Of a stretch of DNA of 7,725 nt, positions 1 to 6,597 are shown one piece after another (position 1 is the first letter of the stretch; each line of letters starts with the position of its first letter). The notes beneath the pieces were generated by a model. The model saw nothing but the letters and a program-made list of their open reading frames with translations. It ran no database searches and had not been told where the DNA came from. The stretch is from assembly GCA_030670375.1 (NCBI GenBank), contig DAOVBT010000083.1, positions 1-7,725 on the forward strand. The letters run 5' to 3'. This stretch comes from Candidatus Aminicenantota bacterium (lineage in GTDB: Bacteria; Acidobacteriota; Aminicenantia; Aminicenantales; Aminicenantaceae). Both the position numbers and the translations under genes were made by a program.

Positions 1-392
1 CTTATGCACTCAAAGGTGATTATGATGAAGCGTTAGCCTATGGAGAGAAAATGTTGGAGGTTGGTCCTCGTGCTGTTGCGTATGTCGGTAATATGGGTTG
101 GCTCTATGCTGTAGCAGGAAAAAAAGAAAAGGCATACGAGCTCCTGGCCGAACTCGAAGAGCGTTCCAAAAAAGGATATGTGTCCTCCTTTTGGATTGCT
201 TTGATCTATATTACTCTTGGGGAAATAGATAAGTCTTTTGCATGGTTCGAGAAAGCCTATGAAGAACGTGATGGCAACATGATCTATTTTACAGTTCCCC
301 AAATCCTTGACCCTGTCAGATCCGATCCAAGGTACAAGCAGTTGCTCTTAAAAATGGGACATGATAATCTTATTCAAAGATATACACGGTGA
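1..392 (+). CDS. TPR-repeat protein, C-terminal part (5' end outside window)
   Basis: The reading frame is open from base 3 to the stop at 390-392, giving the last 129 residues of a protein that starts upstream. The ATG at 51 is internal, because in-frame codons before it read YALKGDYDEALAYGEK, a typical TPR helix pair. The visible part contains about three helix-turn-helix repeats with TPR spacing (GWLYAVAGKKEKAYELL; IALIYITLGEIDKSFAWFEKA) and a closing segment with LDPVRSDPRYKQLL and a final KMG. From family knowledge, this closing segment is common at the end of large TPR proteins whose N-terminus is a protein kinase, adenylate cyclase or winged-helix regulator. The N-terminal domain is not visible here, so the function stays open. 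The role is probably protein-protein interaction. The next gene is convergent. Confidence 0.85.
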   Translation, partial: YALKGDYDEALAYGEKMLEVGPRAVAYVGNMGWLYAVAGKKEKAYELLAELEERSKKGYVSSFWIALIYITLGEIDKSFAWFEKAYEERDGNMIYFTVPQILDPVRSDPRYKQLLLKMGHDNLIQRYTR

Positions 393-406
393 ATAAAATC
401 TAACTC

Positions 407-424
407 TTAACCTGAATTATTCAT
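407..424 (+). repeat. Boundary repeat copy 1 (TTAA + CCTGAATTATTCAT)
   Basis: The motif TTAACCTGAATTATTCA is present exactly here, at 5214-5233 (inverted) and at 6598-6616, with a variant at 6509-6529. This copy keeps only the inner palindrome TGAAT-T-ATTCA. It sits 14 bp after the stop of the TPR gene, in the gap before the convergent glycerate kinase gene. Confidence 0.75.
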
Positions 425-438
425 ATTGCCCAACACGA

Positions 439-461
439 GCTCCTGATGGCAGCCGAGGAGC
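439..461. terminator. Possible stem-loop between convergent genes
   Basis: GCTCCT at 439-444 and AGGAGC at 456-461 form a perfect 6-bp stem around an 11-nt loop. It lies between the stop of the TPR gene (392) and the stop of the glycerate kinase gene (527), where a shared terminator is expected. No T-run follows on either strand, so a classical intrinsic terminator is not supported. It may be a weak or factor-assisted terminator, or chance. Confidence 0.25.
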
Positions 462-526
462 GGGATGTCAGTGGATGGAGATTCTAGTATTCCACGATAA
501 AAGAATAATCATCCCTTCGTTTGCTA

Positions 527-1855
527 TCAGATCACTAGAACGATTCTCAAATCCATGACATTTGTGTAGGTCGGACCGGTGATGATCAAATCATTCAGGG
601 CCTCGAAAAAATGGTAGGAATCATTTTCGCGCAAGTAATGGTCGGGATTCAATCCCAGCTTCCTGGCTCGTGAGACTGTTGTCCCATCGGCAATTGCCCC
701 TGCGGCGTCGGTCGGACCGTCCGTTCCGTCGGTTCCAGCACTCAACACAACAACATTTCCCAGTCCATGGATATCCATAGCCGCTGCCAGGGAAAACTCC
801 TGGTTTCTCCCGCCCTTTCCTTTGCCGTGGATGGTGACCGTGGTCTCTCCGCCTGATATCACACAGGCCGGCCGTTTTATCGGATTTCCTGAACTCAGGA
901 TTTCTTTGGCGATCGCAGCATGTACTTTGGCCACATCCCTGGTTTCTCCTTCGATGAATGTAGAAAGAATCAGAGTATTGAATCCCAATTCCCTCGCATT
1001 TTTTGCGGCCGCTTTGACAGCCAGGGTACTGCTGCCGATGATCAGATTTTGCGTCCGTTCAAACGCAGGATCCCCGGCTTTAGGAGTATCTTCGATCTCG
1101 CCGCGAGACCCTTTATTAAAAATGTCCACAACAAGCGCAGGCAATCGGCCGGTTATCTGGTATTTGTCTAAAATATGCAAACAATCCGCAAAAGTGGTGT
1201 GGTCTGGGACGGTAGGGCCGGAAGCGATGCTGTCCAGGTCATCCCCGATCACATCGGAGAGAACGAGAGAAATCAGGGTGGCTGGGTGTGCGATCTTGGC
1301 CAACCGCCCTCCCTTGACTTGGGAGAGATGTTTCCGCAGCGTGTTGATCTCGTGAATGTTGGCTCCCACTTCAAGGAGGACTTTTGTCACATTCTGCTTA
1401 TCCTCAAGAGTTAATCCCTCAACCGGATAGGGCAAAAGCGCGGAGCCACCTCCCGAAATCAAGAAAAAAACAAGGTCTTTTTTTTCTACTTGCTCGAGAA
1501 ACCGGACAATCTTTCGGGCCCCCTGAAAGCCTGCCTCATCAGGCACAGGATGCCCCGCTTCGATGACCTGGACTTTGTCCAAAGAAAGAGCATGATCATA
1601 CTTTGTGATGACGAATCCGGAAATCACCTTCTCGCCAAGAGTCTCCTCCACTCCTCGAGCCATGGATGCGGAGGCTTTCCCCGCTCCGATAACAGAGATT
1701 TTGTCATAACCAGCAAGATCATAGTCTTTTTCTCCTGCAACCAGCCGATTTCCCTTAAGCCTGAGATGTTTTTTTATCGCATGAACAGGATCGACTGCCT
1801 TTACTCCGGCTTGAAAAATAGCCAAAGCATCCTTTCTTGCTCGTGGGATATTCAT
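527..1855 (-). CDS. Glycerate 2-kinase, MOFRL/GckA-TtuD type (DUF4147 family)
   Basis: A 442-residue cytoplasmic kinase expected to make 2-phosphoglycerate from D-glycerate and ATP, feeding serine, hydroxypyruvate or glyoxylate carbon into glycolysis. The N-terminal DUF4147 domain (about 5-240) shows GAGKAS with Lys60, the glycine-rich ISGGGSALL near 133-141, NTLRKHLSQVKGGRLA near 171-186 and LSDVIGDDLDSIASGPT near 199-215. The C-terminal MOFRL domain (about 330-437) shows SGGETTVTIHGKGKGGRNQE and SAGTDGTDGPTDAAGA. The closing motif reads GPTYTNVMDL where GPTGTNVNDL is usual. Length is normal for the family. The first in-frame Met is the only sensible start, since the next Met is at residue 66, but its ribosome site is weak (GAG then TAGAGA). 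A good promoter lies upstream. The gene is divergent from the arginase-like gene. The family call is firm; 2-phosphorylation is inferred from it. Confidence 0.93.
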   Translation of the reverse strand: MNIPRARKDALAIFQAGVKAVDPVHAIKKHLRLKGNRLVAGEKDYDLAGYDKISVIGAGKASASMARGVEETLGEKVISGFVITKYDHALSLDKVQVIEAGHPVPDEAGFQGARKIVRFLEQVEKKDLVFFLISGGGSALLPYPVEGLTLEDKQNVTKVLLEVGANIHEINTLRKHLSQVKGGRLAKIAHPATLISLVLSDVIGDDLDSIASGPTVPDHTTFADCLHILDKYQITGRLPALVVDIFNKGSRGEIEDTPKAGDPAFERTQNLIIGSSTLAVKAAAKNARELGFNTLILSTFIEGETRDVAKVHAAIAKEILSSGNPIKRPACVISGGETTVTIHGKGKGGRNQEFSLAAAMDIHGLGNVVVLSAGTDGTDGPTDAAGAIADGTTVSRARKLGLNPDHYLRENDSYHFFEALNDLIITGPTYTNVMDLRIVLVI

Positions 1856-1903
1856 TCTCTAATTATTCTCAAGATTCTTAGGAAATTTTGAAATCCTTTT
1901 TTT

Positions 1904-1932
1904 CTTGTATCAAAAGGAGAGGGTATTGTCAA
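1904..1932 (-). promoter_or_regulatory. Sigma-70-type promoter for the glycerate kinase gene
   Basis: Reading the - strand, a perfect -35 TTGACA (1932-1927) is followed by exactly 17 nt and TACAAG (1909-1904). This -10 matches consensus at 4 of 6 positions and is preceded by TGA, giving an extended -10. The predicted start is near 1897, leaving a leader of about 40 nt before the ATG at 1855. Confidence 0.55.
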
Positions 1933-1998
1933 AATGGTGTTCTTATCCAGTCAGAAGATTTGACACACCTTCGCGCCTGTGGTAAATCCCAAGCAGAC

Positions 1999-2004
1999 TA
2001 TAAT
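1999..2004 (+). promoter_or_regulatory. Candidate -10 box for the arginase-like gene
   Basis: A perfect TATAAT stands 52 nt before the TTG start. No good -35 lies 16-18 nt upstream of it (CCTGTG at 1976-1981). A separate TTGACA at 1960-1965 is too far for this box but could pair with TAAATC at 1983-1988 over 17 nt. The 201-bp gap therefore holds outward-facing promoter signals in both directions. Confidence 0.4.
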
Positions 2005-2056
2005 TCCTAATGAACTGGAAAAAAATTAAGCCAAATTTTCATGACAGGAGAGGAAA

Positions 2057-3061
2057 TTGAAAAATTTGCTAAGCCTAATAGTGGGTCTTTTTGTTTTAGT
2101 TCCCGTAATTTTATCAGCCCAAAACTACACGAAGACCGAGGAAAAAATTAAAGTCTTTATCGTGAAAAACCGAACCGAAGGCCCGGCGGTCATGGAACGC
2201 AGCGGGCTTATAGACCGGCTCACAAAATTGGGATGCGATGTCGCCAAAGTTTCAACCGTCCGATTAACACCCGAAGAAGAAAAGGAATACGGCGAATGGA
2301 ACCAGGATGCCCTCGAGAGCAAACACCTGGGGAAACTTATCGCCGAAAACAAAGAAGGGGAATATTTCACTGTTGGCCTTTTGACCAATTGCACGGATTT
2401 GTTGGGCATGCTGGCCGGCCTTCAGCATCTCAAACCCGGGCAGAGCTTACAGGAAGATTCCCGCAGCCTTCAGTCTCAGGGATTAGCAGGGCAGAAACCG
2501 CTCCGTGTGGGTCTTATCTGGATCGATGCCCATGCCGATTTCAACACTCCTGAAACCACACTCAGCGGCATGCTCGGCGGCATGCCGGTGGCTATCGCTG
2601 CGGGCATGTGCCTGACTCGGCTGCGCTTAAAAGCGGGCCTCGATCCGGCCCTGCCGACAAAATACATCGTCATGGCCGGGTTGAGGGATGTGGACCCCCT
2701 GGAGCAGGAACTTCTGGACCGATCCCAATGCGAATACATATCGGTTGAAGATATCCGGAACCTTTCAGATAACATAAACCATCAGATGGAGCGATTGAGC
2801 CGGCTTACAGAGATCATCTATGTCCATATCGACATGGACGTTCTCGATCCAAGCGAAGTCAGCGGCCACCCCCTCACAGCGCCTGAAGGACCGACCAGTC
2901 ATGAACTGGCTGCAGCATTGGAAGTGATGTTTCAGCACAAAAAAGCAGGGGCCATAGGCATTGCCTCTATACCTTTTGGGGAAAGAGATAAGGAGGGCCT
3001 TTCTCTCCAGGCGGCCTACCGCCTGATCGAAGGAGCCATCAACGGAATTAAAAAGAGATAA
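2057..3061 (+). CDS. Exported arginase/agmatinase-fold (ureohydrolase family) protein with altered active site
   Basis: A 334-residue protein of the Mn-dependent ureohydrolase fold. The start is TTG: AGGAG at 2046-2050 sits 6 nt upstream, an in-frame stop at 2042-2044 blocks extension, and starting here gives a signal peptide (MKNLL, hydrophobic core to about residue 19, LSA/Q cleavage near 21). Metal motifs two and three are intact: DAHAD (Asp157, His159, Asp161) and HIDMDVLDP (Asp259, Asp261). Aligned by eye to human arginase I, substrate-side residues Asn130, Ser137 and Asp183 are kept as Asn163, Ser170 and Asp213. The first metal motif GGDHS is LTNCT here, so His101 becomes Cys112. His141 becomes Gly174, and guanidinium-binding Glu277 appears to be Pro306. 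Export is unusual for the family. It could be a hydrolase for another substrate or a non-catalytic binder. Family is sure; substrate is unknown. Confidence 0.88.
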   Translation: MKNLLSLIVGLFVLVPVILSAQNYTKTEEKIKVFIVKNRTEGPAVMERSGLIDRLTKLGCDVAKVSTVRLTPEEEKEYGEWNQDALESKHLGKLIAENKEGEYFTVGLLTNCTDLLGMLAGLQHLKPGQSLQEDSRSLQSQGLAGQKPLRVGLIWIDAHADFNTPETTLSGMLGGMPVAIAAGMCLTRLRLKAGLDPALPTKYIVMAGLRDVDPLEQELLDRSQCEYISVEDIRNLSDNINHQMERLSRLTEIIYVHIDMDVLDPSEVSGHPLTAPEGPTSHELAAALEVMFQHKKAGAIGIASIPFGERDKEGLSLQAAYRLIEGAINGIKKR

Positions 3062-5162
3062 GCCCTGCCAGCTTCAAGATCTGAAGGTAATTCATAACGC
3101 TTTCCAGGTTGGATTTCCGGGAGTACTGAACGTCCAGTATGTTCCTTATTTCCAAGACGCTTCGCCCTCCATTGATCAAACACTGAAGTTCGCTCGTGCT
3201 GGGAATGCCGTCTCTACCGTAGGGATATTTATCACTTTCTTCTTTGGGAATTTGGTCGATAAGATTCCTGTACTCCCTGTATCCTCCCTCTTTTATCAGG
3301 GCTAAAGGTTTGGGGATGATTTTTGCCGCTCTTTTTTCCAGATCGCTCAGTTGAACCCTTACAGGTTTAATCCCATACTTGTTGGCTACGGCAACCATGT
3401 GTGTCTGGAGGGCTGACAAATGGGATTTTCCGATCGTATCGATGGTCTTCTGCATCTGCTTGATGTACTGACCGACAGTTGTTTTGTTTTTCGCCAACTC
3501 AAGAATGGACTCCAGAGTTTCCTTCTCATTGATCATGGCCATTTCCACATGGAGGCGGGCCTGTTTGTAGGATTGGGCCAGGGTTTCGGACTCTGATTTA
3601 TTCAAAATTTCCAATCCGACAACGAACTGATGCCCGAGCCGGCGTGAGCCGTTGCTGGCTGTTTCCCCTGCGATCTTGATGGCCATGTCATCATCGGCAT
3701 TGGCGATGGTGTAGGCTGCAGCCGCTCCAATGATGGCCACCCGTTTCATCTGGGTCGGGTCTGCCTTGTCTGCATTGTCACCAGATAAGTGATGCCATTT
3801 ATCCGGCCAGACGATCATCATGACACCGGGGACTCCCACTGACCAATCGTTGAAGATTTCATGATCAGAGGCGCCATAATGGGTTTCGATGGAATAATAA
3901 AAAGGCTCATCCGCTCCGGAAGGGGCAACGATACGGTGAGGCACTCTCTCTCCGCCGCTCCGGTTTTGGATGCGTTCCCTGTTTCCCTCCCCGACATAAC
4001 GGTAGTAATTTTCCATCACATCATTGATGTAATGAGCATTCCCATACGTGGTCCGCATCAAGCACATGAACGACTGGTGTTTGCTCAACCATTCTCCGAC
4101 CATGTCCATGTTGATATTGCACAGCGTTTTTTCCATGATGTCTTTATTCGCCTTCACCCAAGGCCCAGTCCCGGAAAATTCCGGACCCCACAGAAACCGG
4201 ATAGTTCTTTTCGGACGGGGCAGCTTCCCTTCTTCGATGAGCGTATGAAGCACTCGGGCTACTTCAAGAATTCCGGCACTACCGGATTTATTATCGTTAG
4301 CCCCCTGCTTGATGTAGCCTTCGAAAAGGTGAGCGGACAATATGATTTCTCCTGCATTGGGATCCGTACCAGGAATATGGCAGACGACATCCTGCATCTC
4401 GTAAGGCTCCATCTTAGCTTCTATGACAGCATGGACTGTGATTTTTTCTCCTCGGACCAGGCGGGCCTTGAGGAACTTCCCCTCTCGCCGGGGGAGCTGG
4501 AAGCCGAACTTTGGTGTTTGGTCCTCCTCTGTGCTCCTGCGACCTCTTATGCCCCGGAATGACATCTGGAGCGGATCCCAATCCGCCCCCACTGTGCTGA
4601 TGGCAACAATCCCGAGGGCTCCCTGATTTGTGCAGGCTTCCCTGTAGACGCTGCTGATACTCCCTTCGGTGACGACTATTTTTCCTTTTACATTTGCTTT
4701 TGTGATCTCTTCCTTGGTTCCTTGTCCCACCCACACAAGCTCGGCTTCGACATCTGTATCGGTACTCCCTGAAGCCAGCATGGCCGCCATATCTCTATAC
4801 GAGGCAATTTTTTTACGATTCGGACTGATTTCCCAGAGTTCTCCTTTGATTCCATCCCATGTCTCTCCTCCCTGAAAACGGACGATTTCCGCACCCGGAA
4901 GCCCGTAGTGCTTAAGTTGATCATAAATGTACTGGCTCTCCACAAATGTTCCTTCATATTCATCCGATCGCCTGTCTCGCACATATCCGGCCGTTTCCAT
5001 GATCGTGTGCCACGCTTCCTCTCCGGAAGCCTCCCCGACGATATAATCCATCTGCTCTTCGGGAAGCAGAGTCCAGTACAGCCACGGTGTCATCTGGGCC
5101 AGCGAGAAGCTGCTTGTAAATAAAACCAGAACAAATAAAATAAGCGACACCCGTTTATCCAT
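3048..5162 (-). CDS. Secreted M28-family zinc peptidase with PA domain and C-terminal tail domain
   Basis: A 704-residue exported metallopeptidase, probably an aminopeptidase. The ATG at 5162 is preferred over the one at 5183, because AAGGAG (5174-5169) lies 6 nt before it and it opens directly on a signal peptide ending SLA/Q near residue 22. Regions in order: N-terminal part to about 120; protease-associated (PA) insert about 125-245; M28 core about 250-490; helical linker; C-terminal domain about 640-704. Expected metal or catalytic residues are visible: His278 (LSAHLF), Asp290 (GANDNKSG), Glu328 (GPEFSGTGPW), Asp353 (NINMDMVGE) and His458 (KWHHLSGDNADKADP). The usual Glu-Glu pair is Glu-Phe here, as I recall for DUF4910-like M28 members. 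It lies 67 nt behind the aminotransferase, a likely operon. Its last 14 bp overlap the convergent arginase-like gene. Confidence 0.88.
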   Translation of the reverse strand: MDKRVSLILFVLVLFTSSFSLAQMTPWLYWTLLPEEQMDYIVGEASGEEAWHTIMETAGYVRDRRSDEYEGTFVESQYIYDQLKHYGLPGAEIVRFQGGETWDGIKGELWEISPNRKKIASYRDMAAMLASGSTDTDVEAELVWVGQGTKEEITKANVKGKIVVTEGSISSVYREACTNQGALGIVAISTVGADWDPLQMSFRGIRGRRSTEEDQTPKFGFQLPRREGKFLKARLVRGEKITVHAVIEAKMEPYEMQDVVCHIPGTDPNAGEIILSAHLFEGYIKQGANDNKSGSAGILEVARVLHTLIEEGKLPRPKRTIRFLWGPEFSGTGPWVKANKDIMEKTLCNINMDMVGEWLSKHQSFMCLMRTTYGNAHYINDVMENYYRYVGEGNRERIQNRSGGERVPHRIVAPSGADEPFYYSIETHYGASDHEIFNDWSVGVPGVMMIVWPDKWHHLSGDNADKADPTQMKRVAIIGAAAAYTIANADDDMAIKIAGETASNGSRRLGHQFVVGLEILNKSESETLAQSYKQARLHVEMAMINEKETLESILELAKNKTTVGQYIKQMQKTIDTIGKSHLSALQTHMVAVANKYGIKPVRVQLSDLEKRAAKIIPKPLALIKEGGYREYRNLIDQIPKEESDKYPYGRDGIPSTSELQCLINGGRSVLEIRNILDVQYSRKSNLESVMNYLQILKLAGLISF

Positions 5163-5168
5163 ACTTCT

Positions 5169-5174
5169 CTCCTT
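5169..5174 (-). promoter_or_regulatory. Ribosome binding site that fixes the M28 peptidase start
   Basis: AAGGAG on the - strand, 6 nt before the ATG at 5162. It lies inside the reading frame extended from the upstream ATG at 5183, so that longer version would place a ribosome site within its own code and seven charged or polar residues ahead of the signal peptide. Confidence 0.75.
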
Positions 5175-5213
5175 TCCGATCATTTTTCTTTGGCTCTATC
5201 CATACACCAGGTA

Positions 5214-5233
5214 TCCTGAATAATTCAGGTTAA
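5214..5233 (-). repeat. Boundary repeat copy 2, perfect 15-bp palindrome overlapping a stop codon
   Basis: On the - strand this reads TTAACCTGAATTATTCAGGA. The core (5215-5229) is a perfect palindrome with 7-bp arms and a 1-nt centre. The aminotransferase stop codon TAA (5232-5230) is part of the TTAA preceding it. The palindrome ends 52 nt before the M28 peptidase ATG. It is inverted relative to copies 1 and 4. Confidence 0.8.
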
Positions 5234-6471
5234 AAAAGTGAAGTCTGGCTGAGTTCTTGTTTGACTAAATCCGCCAGCCTCTTTATTCCCTCTTCGATCT
5301 GCTCCTCGCTCGGGTAGGAAAAATTCAACCGCATGGTGTTATGGCCGCTCCGGTCAAAATGAAAAGCCGATCCGACAACATAAGCCACATTCTTTTCGAC
5401 GGCCTTGGGAAACAACTCTCCAGCGTCCAGACTTTCTGGTAGGGTCAGCCAAAGGAAAAGCCCTCCTTCAGGATTGGTCCATTCGATCCCCGAGCCCTCC
5501 GGCATGTATTCTTCCAGGGCTTTAATCATAATGTCCCTCTTCTTCCTGTAGAGTTCGATAATTTTGGGAATATGGGATTTGAGGAGGCCGCGCCGGCAAA
5601 ACTCGTAAATGATGGATTGATTCAGCGGCGATGTGCAGAGATCTGTAGGCTGTTTGGCCATGGTCAGCTTTTCCTGGATGGCCTTGTCGGCAACGATCCA
5701 ACCCAGCCGGGTTCCTGGGAACAAAAGTTTCGAAAATGTGTGCAGGGAAAAGGCATAGCCTTTCTTATCCAGGGTTTGGATCATCGGAATGGGCTCACCG
5801 TCGAATCTCAAATCACGATAGGGGCTGTCCTCGACGAGAACGGCTCCGTACTCATAGCACAATTCCAGAAGCCTCTCCCGACGCTCCAGCGATATAGTCA
5901 CGCCTGAGGGATTCTGGAAATCAGGCACGACATAAATAAACTTTATCTTCTGTCCTTTGGCGGTGTATGTCCTCAAAATATCTGCGACAGTGTCCACATT
6001 GATTCCCTGCTTATCCAAGTGGGCCCCCACCATGTTTGCCCTGAAACTCTTGAAAGCCTGGATAGCACCCAAATAAGAAGGCAGCCCGATTATGATGGGA
6101 TCTCCGGGGTCGATGAATATTTTGCCGATCAGGTCCAGAGCTTGCTGGGATCCGGACACGACCAATATATTATCTTTGTTGACATCTACTCCTTCGGTCT
6201 CCTTCATCCATCCCGCCAAAAATTCGACCAACCGGCTATCCCCTTCTGTCGGACCATACTGCAGGGCTGTTTCCCCTTCTCTGTCCAAAACGGTGTTGAC
6301 GACGTCTTTCACCTCTTCGATAGGAAACAACCCAGAAAAGGGGAGGCCTCCGGCGAATGAAATAATTCCTGGTTTTCTTGTCAGTTTCAAAAGCTCTCGG
6401 ATCTCAGAACGGACTAAACCTTTGGATGTCAAAGATAAAAGTTCCTGCAAAACATCAGGAATATTTTTCAT
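5230..6471 (-). CDS. PLP-dependent aminotransferase, fold type I, 2-aminoadipate/aromatic aminotransferase-like
   Basis: A 413-residue cytoplasmic class I/II aminotransferase of the group that includes LysN-type 2-aminoadipate aminotransferases and the catalytic domain of MocR regulators. The sequence shows the N-terminal substrate loop FAGGLPFSGLFP (39-50), the YGPTEGDSRL segment (72-81), SGSQQALDLI (106-115), VPDFQNPSG with PLP-contacting Asn187, EDSPYRDLRF with Asp215 and Tyr218, the PLP-binding Lys248 in HTFSKLLFPGTRLGW, and MRLNFS with Arg381 for the substrate carboxylate. No DNA-binding domain is present, so it is an enzyme and not a MocR regulator. AGGAGG (6486-6481) sits 9 nt before the ATG. 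The stop codon lies within repeat copy 2. The M28 peptidase follows 67 nt later on the same strand, which fits deamination of peptide-derived amino acids. The donor amino acid cannot be read from the sequence. Confidence 0.92.
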   Translation of the reverse strand: MKNIPDVLQELLSLTSKGLVRSEIRELLKLTRKPGIISFAGGLPFSGLFPIEEVKDVVNTVLDREGETALQYGPTEGDSRLVEFLAGWMKETEGVDVNKDNILVVSGSQQALDLIGKIFIDPGDPIIIGLPSYLGAIQAFKSFRANMVGAHLDKQGINVDTVADILRTYTAKGQKIKFIYVVPDFQNPSGVTISLERRERLLELCYEYGAVLVEDSPYRDLRFDGEPIPMIQTLDKKGYAFSLHTFSKLLFPGTRLGWIVADKAIQEKLTMAKQPTDLCTSPLNQSIIYEFCRRGLLKSHIPKIIELYRKKRDIMIKALEEYMPEGSGIEWTNPEGGLFLWLTLPESLDAGELFPKAVEKNVAYVVGSAFHFDRSGHNTMRLNFSYPSEEQIEEGIKRLADLVKQELSQTSLF

Positions 6472-6501
6472 GCTTTAATTCCTCCTATTTCGGGATCACA
6501 C

Positions 6502-6507
6502 ATTATA
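6502..6507 (-). promoter_or_regulatory. Candidate -10 box for the aminotransferase gene
   Basis: A perfect TATAAT on the - strand (6507-6502), 30 nt before the ATG at 6471. The hexamer 17 nt upstream (TATAAC, 6530-6525) is a poor -35. The palindrome of repeat copy 3 (6511-6525) fills the spacer, an arrangement that would suit an activator or repressor site. Confidence 0.45.
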
Positions 6508-6508
6508 T

Positions 6509-6529
6509 GGCCTGAATAATCCAGGTTAT
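6509..6529 (-). repeat. Boundary repeat copy 3, near-palindrome in the aminotransferase promoter
   Basis: On the - strand this reads ATAACCTGGATTATTCAGGCC, one base off copy 2 in the core and one in the preceding tetramer. The core 6511-6525 has 7-bp arms with a single mismatch. Its near edge is 39 nt upstream of the aminotransferase ATG. Same orientation as copy 2. Confidence 0.7.
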
Positions 6530-6597
6530 ATAGATAAAAAAGCATAGGACAACTCAATCATATGCAAAGTTTTCTAAGGAATCAATGTCTAACCCCA

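Noticed and set aside
822..1355. A 177-codon open frame on the + strand
   Set aside because: It lies opposite the conserved glycerate kinase code, and its composition fits the antisense of that gene.
1859..1872. Possible fifth repeat copy (CTAATTATTC) before the glycerate kinase
   Set aside because: It shares only AATTATTC with the motif and lacks CCTG and the TTAA flank, which is expected by chance in an A+T-rich gap.
1960..2004. TTGACA at 1960 paired with TATAAT at 1999 as one promoter
   Set aside because: The spacer is 33 nt, about twice the length used by sigma-70 promoters.
2041..2056. ATG at 2041 as start of the arginase-like gene
   Set aside because: It is in a different frame, and an in-frame stop at 2042-2044 shows the gene cannot begin there. 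The TTG at 2057 has a good ribosome site and opens a signal peptide.
3861..4562. A 233-codon open frame on the + strand
   Set aside because: It lies entirely opposite the M28 core, where the - strand encodes all expected metal-site motifs. Its product shows no recognisable domain.
5163..5183. Upstream ATG at 5183 as start of the M28 peptidase
   Set aside because: It would put a strong ribosome site inside the gene and add MIGKERS before the signal peptide; the ATG at 5162 explains both signals.
5214..5240. Repeat copy 2 as an intrinsic terminator of the aminotransferase
   Set aside because: On the - strand the T-run precedes the palindrome instead of following it, the stem is A+T-rich, and the same-strand peptidase follows closely. 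The other copies also lack a following T-run.
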